64,000 bases of DNA, from the NCBI RefSeq assembly GCF_954871325.1, contig NC_088775.1, positions 5,505,475 through 5,569,474 on the forward strand, written 5' to 3'. This DNA comes from Gordionus sp. m RMFG-2023 (Eukaryota; Nematomorpha; Gordioida; Chordodea; Parachordodidae). The translations under genes and the position numbers were made by a program. The notes below the pieces were generated by a model that saw only the letters and a program-made list of their open reading frames with translations, had not been told where the DNA came from and searched no databases. Positions 47,201 through 59,200 of the stretch are shown here, in pieces. Positions within the stretch are counted from its first letter, which is position 1. Every line of letters starts with the position of its first letter.

Positions 47201-50200
47201 AGGCTCAAAATAACCTCGGTCTCTAAAGATCCTCGGTTTCTAATTATATTTCAAATTGGTATATATTTAGTTTAATTGTTTTTTAAAATAAATTTATCAT
47301 TCTAAAATTACTAAAAATATTAAAAAACTTAAAAAGTTATAGATGAAAGGTTAAAAATATTATTCCAAGATCATGACGCATAGGTAGACATGCAGAGTTA
47401 TTAGGAAAATAGAAGGCTTGAAATAGATGATCAGGTTCTAGATAGCAAAAGAACTGGTTAAAAAACTTGAAGGTATCTCAAATAATATTTATAGTTAGGT
47501 TCTCCAAAAAGGTTCTGTCAAAAATTCATCAGTCGAATGATCAATATACTGAATTATTCATTTCCATAAGGTAAAAAAATATTAGTGTATTATCCTTGTG
47601 TATATTCTAATTTCTTTATAAAAAAAAATCGAAAATAATAATTGGGCAATTAAACATTGGAATTAGACTTCCGCAGAATGAGAAATGAAATTAAGTATAT
47701 AGCGATGAAAGTAGATTTAAGAGAGATTACAATACAATAACTATTAATAGTCTTATTATGAGAAAGAAAATCAAGGTGAATAAAAGGAGAGAGCTAAATG
47801 AATTCCCAATGGTGTAATTATTTAGTATTATATGATTGGAAAAGCTGTGGGGGAAATTGTTTCTTAAGAATCGTAAAATTCTACGAAGAAATCTGTAAAA
47901 AGAAAGGGCGTTCTCATGATCCCCAAAAAATATTTAGTTCTTCCATATTAGCCATTTTAGCATGATTTTAATTCTGTGCATAAAAAAAGAAAGAAATTTT
48001 CATAAATTCATTACTCTAAAAAACATTCACTTTGTCAATCATTTTATCGCTTTAACTAGAAAGAAACGTAGATTCTTTATTATATAATATAGTATAAAAT
48101 AAATTTATATTATCTAGCCAGAGATTTAAAAAATAAATAAATAAAATTTTGTCTATTTTTTGTTAAATTTTAATCTTATTACCATGTCTAGCTCTGGTAA
48201 ATGGTTTACCAAATGAAAACATTGAAACATGAGAAAACCGACCTAATATTTAATGATCAATCAGGTCATTTTTTTCAAATGGGTTATTCGTATTAATTTT
48301 GGGGGAAAAAAATATACTATTCTTATGACATCCTTCCAAATTCGCATGTTTCTAATATATATATATATATATTATATTCTAACTAATGTTGTTAAACAGC
48401 TCGATTACAGCTGATTTTAAAAAACTCAATATTATATCCAGAAAACTATTACGGAGTATGATATTTCTCATAGAATACACAAATATTTGGACATCTATTA
48501 GCTAAATCTGGAGATTTAGTCTATTTCTTTGGCTAAAATATTGAATCAGCTGTTTTTCAAAGTCGACTCAAATCGAGCCGTTTAACAACACTATCTAACA
48601 TTGTTTTTAAACTTCTATAAAAAACGCTCCTCTTGCTTATATCGCAAGCTCTCTCAATTTCTGATATTTATTAGATTTCAATTTTTCTAGAGGTCTTAAT
48701 GAATGAATGTTATTAAAATAAATATTAATTTTAATTACAAATGGCCCGTTTCATGTGCAATGGTTGTCGCCATATCGGTATCCGTTGGGTGAATTAAAGA
48801 ACAACTTCTCTGCGCATCGCAGATACCTGCTATGTATGCATAACCTATAAAAGTATAAAATACCCATTTGTTTAAAAATAAATTAAGGCAGGAAAAAGCT
48901 AGATATTCTAATTTGTAGTCTTTTACGTCGTTTAAATATATTTTCGAACTTTAAGTTTTCCCTTTTTAAACTTGCAATTTTAAGATATCACGAGAATCGT
49001 TACGAGTATAATTTTAAATTATGTAAAATAAGGAAGGATGTTAAAAAAATGATTCTTTCCAAATATAGAAAAAGAGGAAAACAGTGATAAAACAAGAACA
49101 AATAGAATAAAGCTTATAAAAATTAAATTTTTTAAATAAATATTAGTAATTTCCGGAATACTAAGTATTTCTTTAAAACACTTCTTTATCCAACTTTTAG
49201 TTCATAATATGTACGACAAAAAAAAGTCATATTATTATTTTTATTTATATGAGAATGATTTATTTTGATATTATTATATAGTTATAAAATAACTTACAAA
49301 CTATGTATAAAATAACATATGAGAAATATTATTCAAAATAACTATTAAAAATATTTTTTAAAAAAATTCATGTTTTAACAAAATGGGCAAGTTTATAAAA
49401 TAATTTTGATAATTAAAAATTTACTACAAAATTTTGCTAGATTATATAAGATATTTGCAGCATGAGAAATGTATAAGTAATTTTTTTTTAAAAATTCATT
49501 TCCCGAAAAAAAAAAAATTTTTCGAAACACAAACAATAAGTTTAAAATGATACTTTACAATGAGGTTGATGCTTACTACTAAGTCAACGTATAGTAATTA
49601 CAATGACATGTTTGAAATAAGACTTTAGGTGATAAAATATTGTATATTTAATGATTACCGATAAATATATCCTTTCCTTTCCAGTTTCTAAATCGTAGTT
49701 TAATTAAATTTTATTTTAAAAAAATGAAGAAATATATAAAATGTAAATAAAAAACAAACTTTAATCATTATTTGTACTTATTATATGATACCTTGTCATG
49801 GATAGAAAATGATGGAAATATCCAATGTTATAATTAAAATTATCTAAAATTATGCTTCTTCCTAGCTTAGTCTCCATAAATGTGACTGATAATAAATATG
49901 ACTATAACAGAATTTTTTGAAATTAACCCATATCAAGACCCCATCTCTACTACATACCAACTTTCATATAAAATAAATGAAAAATGAATTCTCAAGCAGG
50001 GACTCGAACCCGAGTATTAAAGAAATGAAATTGATATATTATTAACCTATCCTCTTACCCTAAGGACTCTTATAAAAAAATTTAGTTTTTAAGAAATTTT
50101 GGTTCAAGTGAAATATTATATTATTCAAACAACATACAAAGCGAGATGCAAAATTTGATAGTAGGCACATTTTTTTAGATACTCATATAAAGCAATATTT

Positions 50201-53200
50201 ATCACCATTTTTTAATTATCTGTATTATATTCCTTGATTATAGTAAATTATTCCATTACTCTGAATAGGTCATTGTAAAGTAAGCATAATAAAATTTGAA
50301 TGACATCGTTTTAAATTTGTATTATCTTATAATATTCATTTCAAACTTTACCATACGATCAAAGTTTGAAAGACTTAAAAATTCGGAATATTTTTTTTTA
50401 AAAAAAGAAGTTATTCTTGTGATTATTTGAAGGGTTTCTATGCGGTTGCACTCTGTTAATAAGTAAACGGTTCTGAAATTTTTTTATAACTTCTGTTTCC
50501 TCATTAGATAGTTTAAGTTAAGGTTCTAGTTTTTATTTCTATTTTTCGTAAAGCTCCGATGGTTTCAATCTCTGCAAGTCATTTAAAATACCACACTAAA
50601 AGTTTAGAACAGCGATACTAAATGATAATGAAGATTTTTTTCTTCTGCTCATGGTATTTATTAAGCTGAAGATTGTCCCCGAGACCGAGATTTGAAAGAG
50701 TATGAAGATATGATAAAATAATTAAAAATTTTTTTTGAAATTATTATTTAAACTCTGATTTTTAATAAAGGGATACAATGTGTCCTTCAACAATGAACTG
50801 TCCAAAAAAAAATCTTTTTAACGTGCTAAACAAAAAATTCAAATTAATTATACGCCGAAATCAAGAAAGAAACACCTTCCTCCTTTTTAACACGAGCGTT
50901 GGCAGTGTATTGGCAAAATATATCAAAATCCTCTTTTTTTCTAATATTAGGTCCTTTCTAAAATAAAAAAAAATGATAAAATAAATTATGAAATCTTAAA
51001 TTTAAGCAATTTACATATGGTTTAATTCCTTTGAGAATAAAATGGGCGTCTCTTTGAAATGTAAGATCCCTTAAAATGTAGTCAACCTATTAAAAAATTG
51101 GATAAAAATATAGTAGAAATAAATTAAAATTAATTATTAGTGATGCAAATGTGGTTCAAATTCGCTGTAAAGGGTTCGCGTAAAAGGTTTTGCTGAAATG
51201 TATTCGCTCTAACGAGCAGTTAAGGTTTCGCGGAAATAAATTTGCGACAATGGCTTCGCGAAATTGTTTTCACTATAAATGTTTCGCGCAAAAAGTGTTT
51301 CGCGATAAAAGTTTGGCTGAATTGACCTGATATGTGTAAATGTTGCCACAAAAAAAACGCGTTACTCTTTTCGCTACGTTAAAAAGGAAATTCTTAGCGT
51401 TACTCTAACATCGGTCTAGAATTTGAGTGCTTCATTTGCAAAATTGTTAAAACTGGGTAAAACGTTTTAAGGTTTAGATTGGAAATATAAGAAAAAAAAG
51501 TAAAATAAGTAGAGGTAATTTATAATCTAAATGATAGCTTTCCCCCAAAAATGATACTCAAAAATATTTTATTATAATTTTATAAAATGTGAAGGAAAGT
51601 AAACAACTTGTGAATTATTTTTTTGTTTGTTCAAAATGCTCCGAGAATCTATTATATAAGAGCGAAATAAATAGTTAAATAGTATATAATTTATTCAAAT
51701 TATACAATATTGACATCCATTCTTTATATTCCAATTTATTCATAGAAATAACAATTTAGAATCTATTAAATAAGAGCAAAATAAATAGTTAAATAGTAAA
51801 TAATTTATTCAAATTATACAATCCATTCTTTATATTTCAATTTATTCATAGAAATAATTTAGAACGAATAAAAAATTGTGTCAATATTTAACTGATAATT
51901 TTTTTCCATATATGTTCTATAGTATTTTTCTAAATTTAATAGAAAAGGTGCACAATGATTATAAAATATGATATAGTACATAAATTCCGGGAAAAAACCC
52001 ATAAAAAATTCTTAAACAAGATAAAATGCTGATGTTCAAAGTGATACTGGGGAAAAATACCCTCGTATAAGAAACGATATATATCTTACTTTCGTAAAAA
52101 TTATCTGTTAGAGTAATAAATAGAATATCCATCCTCAATTACGATATTAAGTGGACAAAATTTGATAATTCATCATTATGTATATAAAATTTTAATTAAT
52201 AAGGGTTGATATCGAATATTGAAAGAAATCTGTTATAAAATCCGGAAGGCTTTTCACCCGATCACGGTATTCCTCGCAAAGTTTCTATAACCAAATCTGG
52301 CTATTATAACCATGAGATATAATTATAGGTGTCCACCTACCTAAACGCCATCGTTCAAGTTTAGATAGCTTTTCAAAATTCCAATCAGCATATAATTGGA
52401 AATTAAAATAGTATTTATACTTCACACTCTACCGCACTCTCCCTCTATTTTACCCAACTACAAATATTATTATGATAAAGCATTCCTAATAATTCCTCAC
52501 CACTCTTCGATTTTCGATTTGAAGAAGATCTTTTGGTAGAAATCCTATGTTATATGAGAGTATTTCCAAAAGCTAGTGCTGTAGACATTTCTAAAAAGAT
52601 CGAACGCGTTCGCCTTCAACGTTCATTGAGAAAAATTGAACGCGTAGACGTTCAAGTTCACTTTCAAAAATAGGAACGCGTTCACGTTCATGAACTGTTC
52701 AAAATTATATGAAATTTTTTTTTTAAAATTTAAATATAAATTTATGTTTTATATATTTTAACACAATATATTAGCTATGTTAGAAAATAATATAGTTTTA
52801 TTATAATAAAAATAAAATATAATATAGCGAATAAAAAGATATTTTTATTTATAGAAAATTTTTCTTATTAAATTTTAATAACAACTTATTCAAAATATTT
52901 ATCTGGTAGACAGAAACACTTGGCAGTTAATACGGCATTAGCTATACTAAAAACGCGCTCTACAGGGGCAGATGAGGGGATTGCGGTATTATACTTAATA
53001 AATAGCTCTTTTAACGTGGAGAATTAATTAAAATCATTTATTGTTTTGTTATTTGCTTAAAAAAAAATTGAGATAAGTTATCCTCCTCCAATCCATTCTC
53101 TACTTCCTCGACAAAAAAAAGATATCTCTAAATTAACAATTCTCTAGGGTTTTCAAGGCATTTTTTTCAATAATGCTATAAGTTTATTTTTTATAGGTTT

Positions 53201-56200
53201 ATTCTGTGGAAGTTTTATCCATTGCCATTGAAATTTGAATGCTAGATGTATAATTGAAGAAAGAACATTATATGTAATTAATTGAGAGTGATAGGTTTAA
53301 TACCTATTATTAATCTCATTTAATACAGCGTCTATCAATGGTTGACCATATTTGAGGCCACTAATAAAATTACTATCATTATTGTTGGGGTAAAATATCC
53401 CAAATGCATTATTTCTTCAAATTTAAAGATTTTACTTAGTTATATTATATTATATAAAATAAAATAATTAATATTACAATCAAATGTCGTTTTAAATTAG
53501 AACCTGAAGATTTTTATAATGCTTTTTGGCCACATTTTACATTTGGTAAGCATTAATTAGTTCCTTCAATATAGGATGTTACTGTAAAACATTTATCATA
53601 TTTGGCCATGGTAATGATAATTCATCTGATTTTGGATTTTCAGAATCAGATGATGAGGATTAAATAATAATATCCATGCTTATGCTAATCTATTAAATTA
53701 AAATATAAACAATAATATTTAAATTAATAAACTATGTGTTAAAAAAATTGAAATGTGAAAAGGAAATACACAGCCGTTTAAAAAATATAAATATTTTTTT
53801 AAAAAAATTTGGAAATATTAAATTTTTTAAATAAATAAAAATAAAAATATTTTTAAAATTGAACGAACGTTAAATTCGAAAGCGTTCGTCATAAAAAAGG
53901 AATACGTTCACGTTTGGTCATAAATAAAAAGAACGCCGTGCATCATTTTTTTCAAAAAAACGAACTTCGTTCACGAACGCGATCATTTTGAACGCGTTCG
54001 TTTACAACACTACAAAAAGCTAAATAGTCATCAATTGATAAAATAAATTATGAAAGAGGGTTTTTTCCGAGTGTATTATTTCCTATTACCATAAGAAAAA
54101 AAGCCCAAAATTGACAAGTTCTCTATGTCACATTCTTCTAAGTTAATGAATATTTTTTTAAAAAAAATTTAACATGTGTTTGAAGGTTATTGACTTTTAG
54201 TTTTTTATTATTTTATCAAAGAAAATTAAAGACCATTATCTTTTTTTATGAGAATTTTTGTAAAAGACGAGTGATATTTTTTTAATTGTGATCATGAAAT
54301 GGAAAATTAATGTATTGATGGATTTTAAAGTGATTAATTTTTTTTAAATGAAATTTAATAAAACGTTTTAAACAAAATTGCAAAAGTAGCGTAGGCCAAA
54401 AAATAATATTTTTGACAGTGATAGTTGATATTAATCAATTGAAATCCACTCATATCTCAAAAATCTCAATTGGAACCTCCATATATCTCGATGGATTTAA
54501 TATTATTTTGATTAACACGACTTTAAAATTTAGCAACAAAAATTTAAAATTAAATAAAAATGAATTGACTATTGTGGTTAATTTGAATTAAAATCTAGGC
54601 TTAAATTATTTATAAAATTTCAAAAAAACAATAGTATATTTTTCTATAGAAAACATTCGTTACTCATTATTCGAAACAAGCAAAGAATGGCGTTCCATCC
54701 TCAAAAAGATAACGCAGTACGTTACAGCACTAATTATTATAATTACCAAACAAAAATAATTAACATATATTTATTTCTTTCTAAATGATTAATCACTCCA
54801 TTCAAAACTCATTGAATAATCATTAAAATAAAAGATCTAAATAAAATAAATTCATAAAATGAAAAAACTATATAATATATTATAGGACAATGGAATGTAT
54901 GGGCCTTTAATAGAAAAGACAAATTCCGTAATAAAAAATAACTAGGATATTTTATTGTAAAAATCAAGATAAATATCTAAAATGTTATTTTTTCATGAAG
55001 CCTCAACGTATAGGTATTCTGGGATCAGGATAGCTTGTTGATACTCATTTCCCAAAATTCATGAATCAAAGGATAGACAAATTATTTTATAATATGGAAT
55101 TATTACTTGAATAGCGGCTGAAATTAACTCTTGATCTGTCATCGTCATATTTAGGGGATCTACGTAAAACATAGCTTCGACATAATATGGCCCATTAAAA
55201 GAGGGACTGAAAATTCTGGCCTTTTTGAATGATTTGTTGGCTATATTTAAATGTCATGCAAAATAATCAAATTGATGAAATATATAATAAATAGAAATAA
55301 TTACATCTAATTGATTTAACATTAGGAAAATATCCTCTTATAGAAGATAGTAGGCAAGTAAAAAGTGTTAAAATTTTTATCAAAGAAAAATAATTTTTTA
55401 TTTTTTCAAAATTTTATTATCTTTTCATCAAAAAATATGTGTTTTTATATTTACGCGTTTTATGTGTTATTAATTTTTAAATTTTTTTTATTTTATATTT
55501 ATTTATAATTAAAATATTTTCTAGGTCTTGAATAATAATCTTGATCTTGAACTTGTTTTTGTATTTGTTCGTCACTTCTTCCCCATCTAAAAACTTGTGT
55601 ATTCGGTGGAGAATTTTTAACGTTAATTATCACAATTTATTTCTTTCATATCTGTTGCAATATTTTTATTTAGAACTGTGTTCGTTGATCTTTTTTTTAT
55701 CTGGTCTAAATGTCTTCTTATAATGTTGTTTCCAGTATTTTATATGACAAATTTACATCTTTATTTGTTACGATTCCTTTTTCCCATATATTTTCCTTGA
55801 ACGTTTTATATCAAATTTTTTCACTATTTCGATATTTCTATTTGCCTATATTTTTCGATTTAATTCATTATCTTTATCTTTATTAAATTCCATCTGGTTT
55901 TAATTGTTCTCAAAAACATTAATTTTCTCGGTATCATGTTAGTTGTAGTGTTTGAAGTGTTTCTATAATTGAGCAAGAACTTTTCCAAAGCTATATCTAA
56001 GTCTATTTTCTTGTTATTTTTCATATTCATTTTCGAAGATCTTACCTTTCGTTCACACTAACCATTGGACGTTGGTGGTGAGGAGCGATGAGTATGTGTC
56101 TAATTCCCGTGATCTTCACAAAATTTCTTAGCTAATAAAGTTAGCTCCGTTGTCACACACTATATTTTCTGGTATGCCGAATAAGCTGATAATTTTCATT

Positions 56201-59200
56201 AATTCTTTAATAGTTGATTTCATAGTTATGTTCTTCATTCATTCTTTGAATTATCGGTAACTTGCTATATGCGTTTACAAATACTATCCAATTATTTTCT
56301 TAAAATTGCACGAAATTAATGTGTGCACTTTCAAAAATTTTGTTGCTGTTCTCCATATTTTGCATCTGCCTTGTTGCATGAATCACAATTTTTCACCTCT
56401 TGATCTATTTTGTGTTAATACCAGGCCAATGTACAAATAAAATACTAAAAAAATTTTTTTTTTTTAAACAAATGAAGAAATAAGGATAACTTTAAGATAA
56501 AATAAAAAAGATTTAATATGTTTTACGAATACTGAGATATAAAATAAATTGGTATATAAAATATAAATTAAGTTTTACAAATACTGTGATATTTAAGAAA
56601 AATAAATTAAGTAAAATATAATGTCTTGTGAATACTGAGTTATATATAAAATATAAATTAAATAAGCATCTTTAACACCCCCTATTTTTTCATTTATTAA
56701 AATTTCGTGATTGGTTGATTTGATATGTAATAACCTTGGAATTAAAATGATATAAAAGATTTTATCAATTTTATTTTGTTTGATCTTGCAATTTTATAAA
56801 TTAGATATATTATTATTTTTTATTTTTTATTTCAAATTTTAAATTAAAATCAAAATATTTGATATTATATTTATAGCAAAACAAAATAAAAGTTTTCAAT
56901 AAATATTTGGGGAAAAAATGATCCCTTCCCACCAGAGGCGCCCGGCCTAATTTTCGTTATTTTCCCATGATATTACATTTAAATATTCAATATTAAAAGA
57001 AGAAATTAAATAATTTATCCGTTTTTAAATAGTAAAATGCGCATATAAAATTCTTTAAACCATTTGTCTTGTTGTCTATCTCTATATAATCCTTAAGATC
57101 ATTCTGTAGTACATTTTGGATCTTGGTTAGTCGTTTTAAGCGATACAAATTTTTCCGATCTCTATCGACAGGTCTACCTTTAATTAAATAAGATTTATCT
57201 TCTATTTCGAGGGTTCCGTGCTATGATTAAACATTAAAATAATTTTATAGAAAACATAAATTATACCCTCTTCTTTATCAAAATACATAAATAATAATAT
57301 TAAAAAAAATAACTTTCACACACACCAAATATCCGAAAAATTAAACGTATAATCAAGATTTTTTGGATTATCCCTCTCGAGAGGTAAGGCGAGTTAAGTT
57401 AACCTTTCATTATACCGGGTGGCTCAATTAAATGCCACGTTTTGAAATCCTTTCCAACTCTAAAACCCGTCATTTCTTTTTATTTATTTAATTAAATTAT
57501 GGAATTTATTATAGAATATATAAAACTGAACATCTTCAATCTTTTTTATTTATTTTGTAATATGTATGGGAATATTACAAAATTTGATACAAAAAAATAT
57601 AAATAACCCAATTACCTTCAATTTTTAAATTATCCAAAAATATATATTGGATGGTCTTGTTTTTTTTATCTTCTATAACACATAAATATATCAGTTTTTT
57701 TAAATGATAAGGCAAACTTGGGTTTTTTCTTGCTCAGTTTAAGGAGTGTTCACACTTAATTTTTTTTTTCTAGTTTGTTCGAAAAGATCTAAAAAGCTTA
57801 TTTATAATAAATTAAAAAGTATTGTTTTTTGTTTGAATAGTAAAAATTTATCAGAATGTTATTTTAAAAACCTCATTATTTTTTAACAAATTTGAAGAAA
57901 TCGAAATTTAAAAAAAAATAAATATTAGTCCTGAAGGAGTAAAATTTTGTCCTAAAAAGAGGCTAACATTTTATACCTTTTTAGATGGATAATTCGTGAG
58001 AATCGGGTAATATTTGATTGACCAAAATCCTTGATTTATTCATTTTATTTAAAAAAAAATAAATGAAATCTAGGGTTTTGTTAACAAACAATTTATTAGA
58101 TCTAAACCATCGTAAATATTTGTTAAAATGTTCATTTTGATATCTTCAATAGAAAACTATATGATTGTTAAAAAATATTATAAGTATATAAGCCTGTAAA
58201 TTATTATTGTTAAACCCCTCTATTTGAGCCAATTTTTAAAAACGACTAACTCAATTTAGCAAAAAAAAATATTATATAAACTTCGAGATTTTGTTAATAG
58301 ATGTCCAAATATTTGTGCCATCTAATACCTATCTTTAGGCTTGCGTAATATTTTTCTGGAAGAAATATTGAGTAAGCCGTTTCTAAAAAGGATTCGAACC
58401 GTTTAACAGGGCAACTATATAAAATCGCATATAAAATATAGAATTAAACATATCGTTGCCTGAGAATTAGAATATTCTATCTCCACATTTTATAATTTTA
58501 CAGGGGGGCAATTTTTAAAAATTTAAATTTCTTTTGTTTCCAATCGGATTATTAACCTAGATTTAATTTGAGTTATTTTATAAATATTTTTGATTTTTAA
58601 TGGTATTAATTATAAAAATATAATTTATGTAAGATAAAAGTCATTTATGACAAAAATGTGGAGATAGAATAACCTAATTGTCATGCGTCGATATTATGAT
58701 AATAAATTTTAAAAAATAATCATTTCATAAATGGAAATGTAATCTTCTTTGTGATTATGTCATTTTTTTTAGTTGCCTTATTGGGAATCAGATATCCATA
58801 TAGGTATATTATATAAGAAAATCAAGGCTTATGAAACTAAAATCATATAACTTTGATTTTATTGTTTTTATCATAAAATTCTTGGTCATTTATATTAATC
58901 TTCTAAGTTTATGCGTTATGTAAAAAAAAATATTTTAAATTTTTTGTCAGAAAAAACATTAATGTACAATGAAATTTTTTAATTTATTATTTAAATTAAT
59001 TTTACTTTCTACTATAATTTAAAATAAACTCACCCCTTTAATTATGCGTTTGATTTATTACCCACTTGATAATACTGATAACACAGTGGATTTAGAACAT
59101 GGACCTTCTTTTTAGAATATAAATTCTACATTTCAAATTTGATTTAAAGCTAGCTGAACAGTAGAAATATTCTATCAAATTCCAATAATTTCATTAATAA

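Noticed and set aside
47340-47960. Less AT-rich stretch in an ADAMTS intron with lysine-rich frames
   Set aside because: All frames are broken and no motif or terminal repeat could be named; noted only as a possible decayed element.
50778-50966. Plus-strand open frame of 62 codons
   Set aside because: Shadow of the ADAMTS exon 50957-50876 on the minus strand.
52060-52145. Possible extra ADAMTS catalytic exon on the minus strand ([14 protein letters not shown])
   Set aside because: The acceptor is weak and the phase does not fit, whereas exon 51086-51015 joins both neighbours in phase and supplies the expected segment.
55541-55723. Plus-strand hydrophobic frame of 60 codons
   Set aside because: Antisense to the gypsy integrase fossil on the minus strand.
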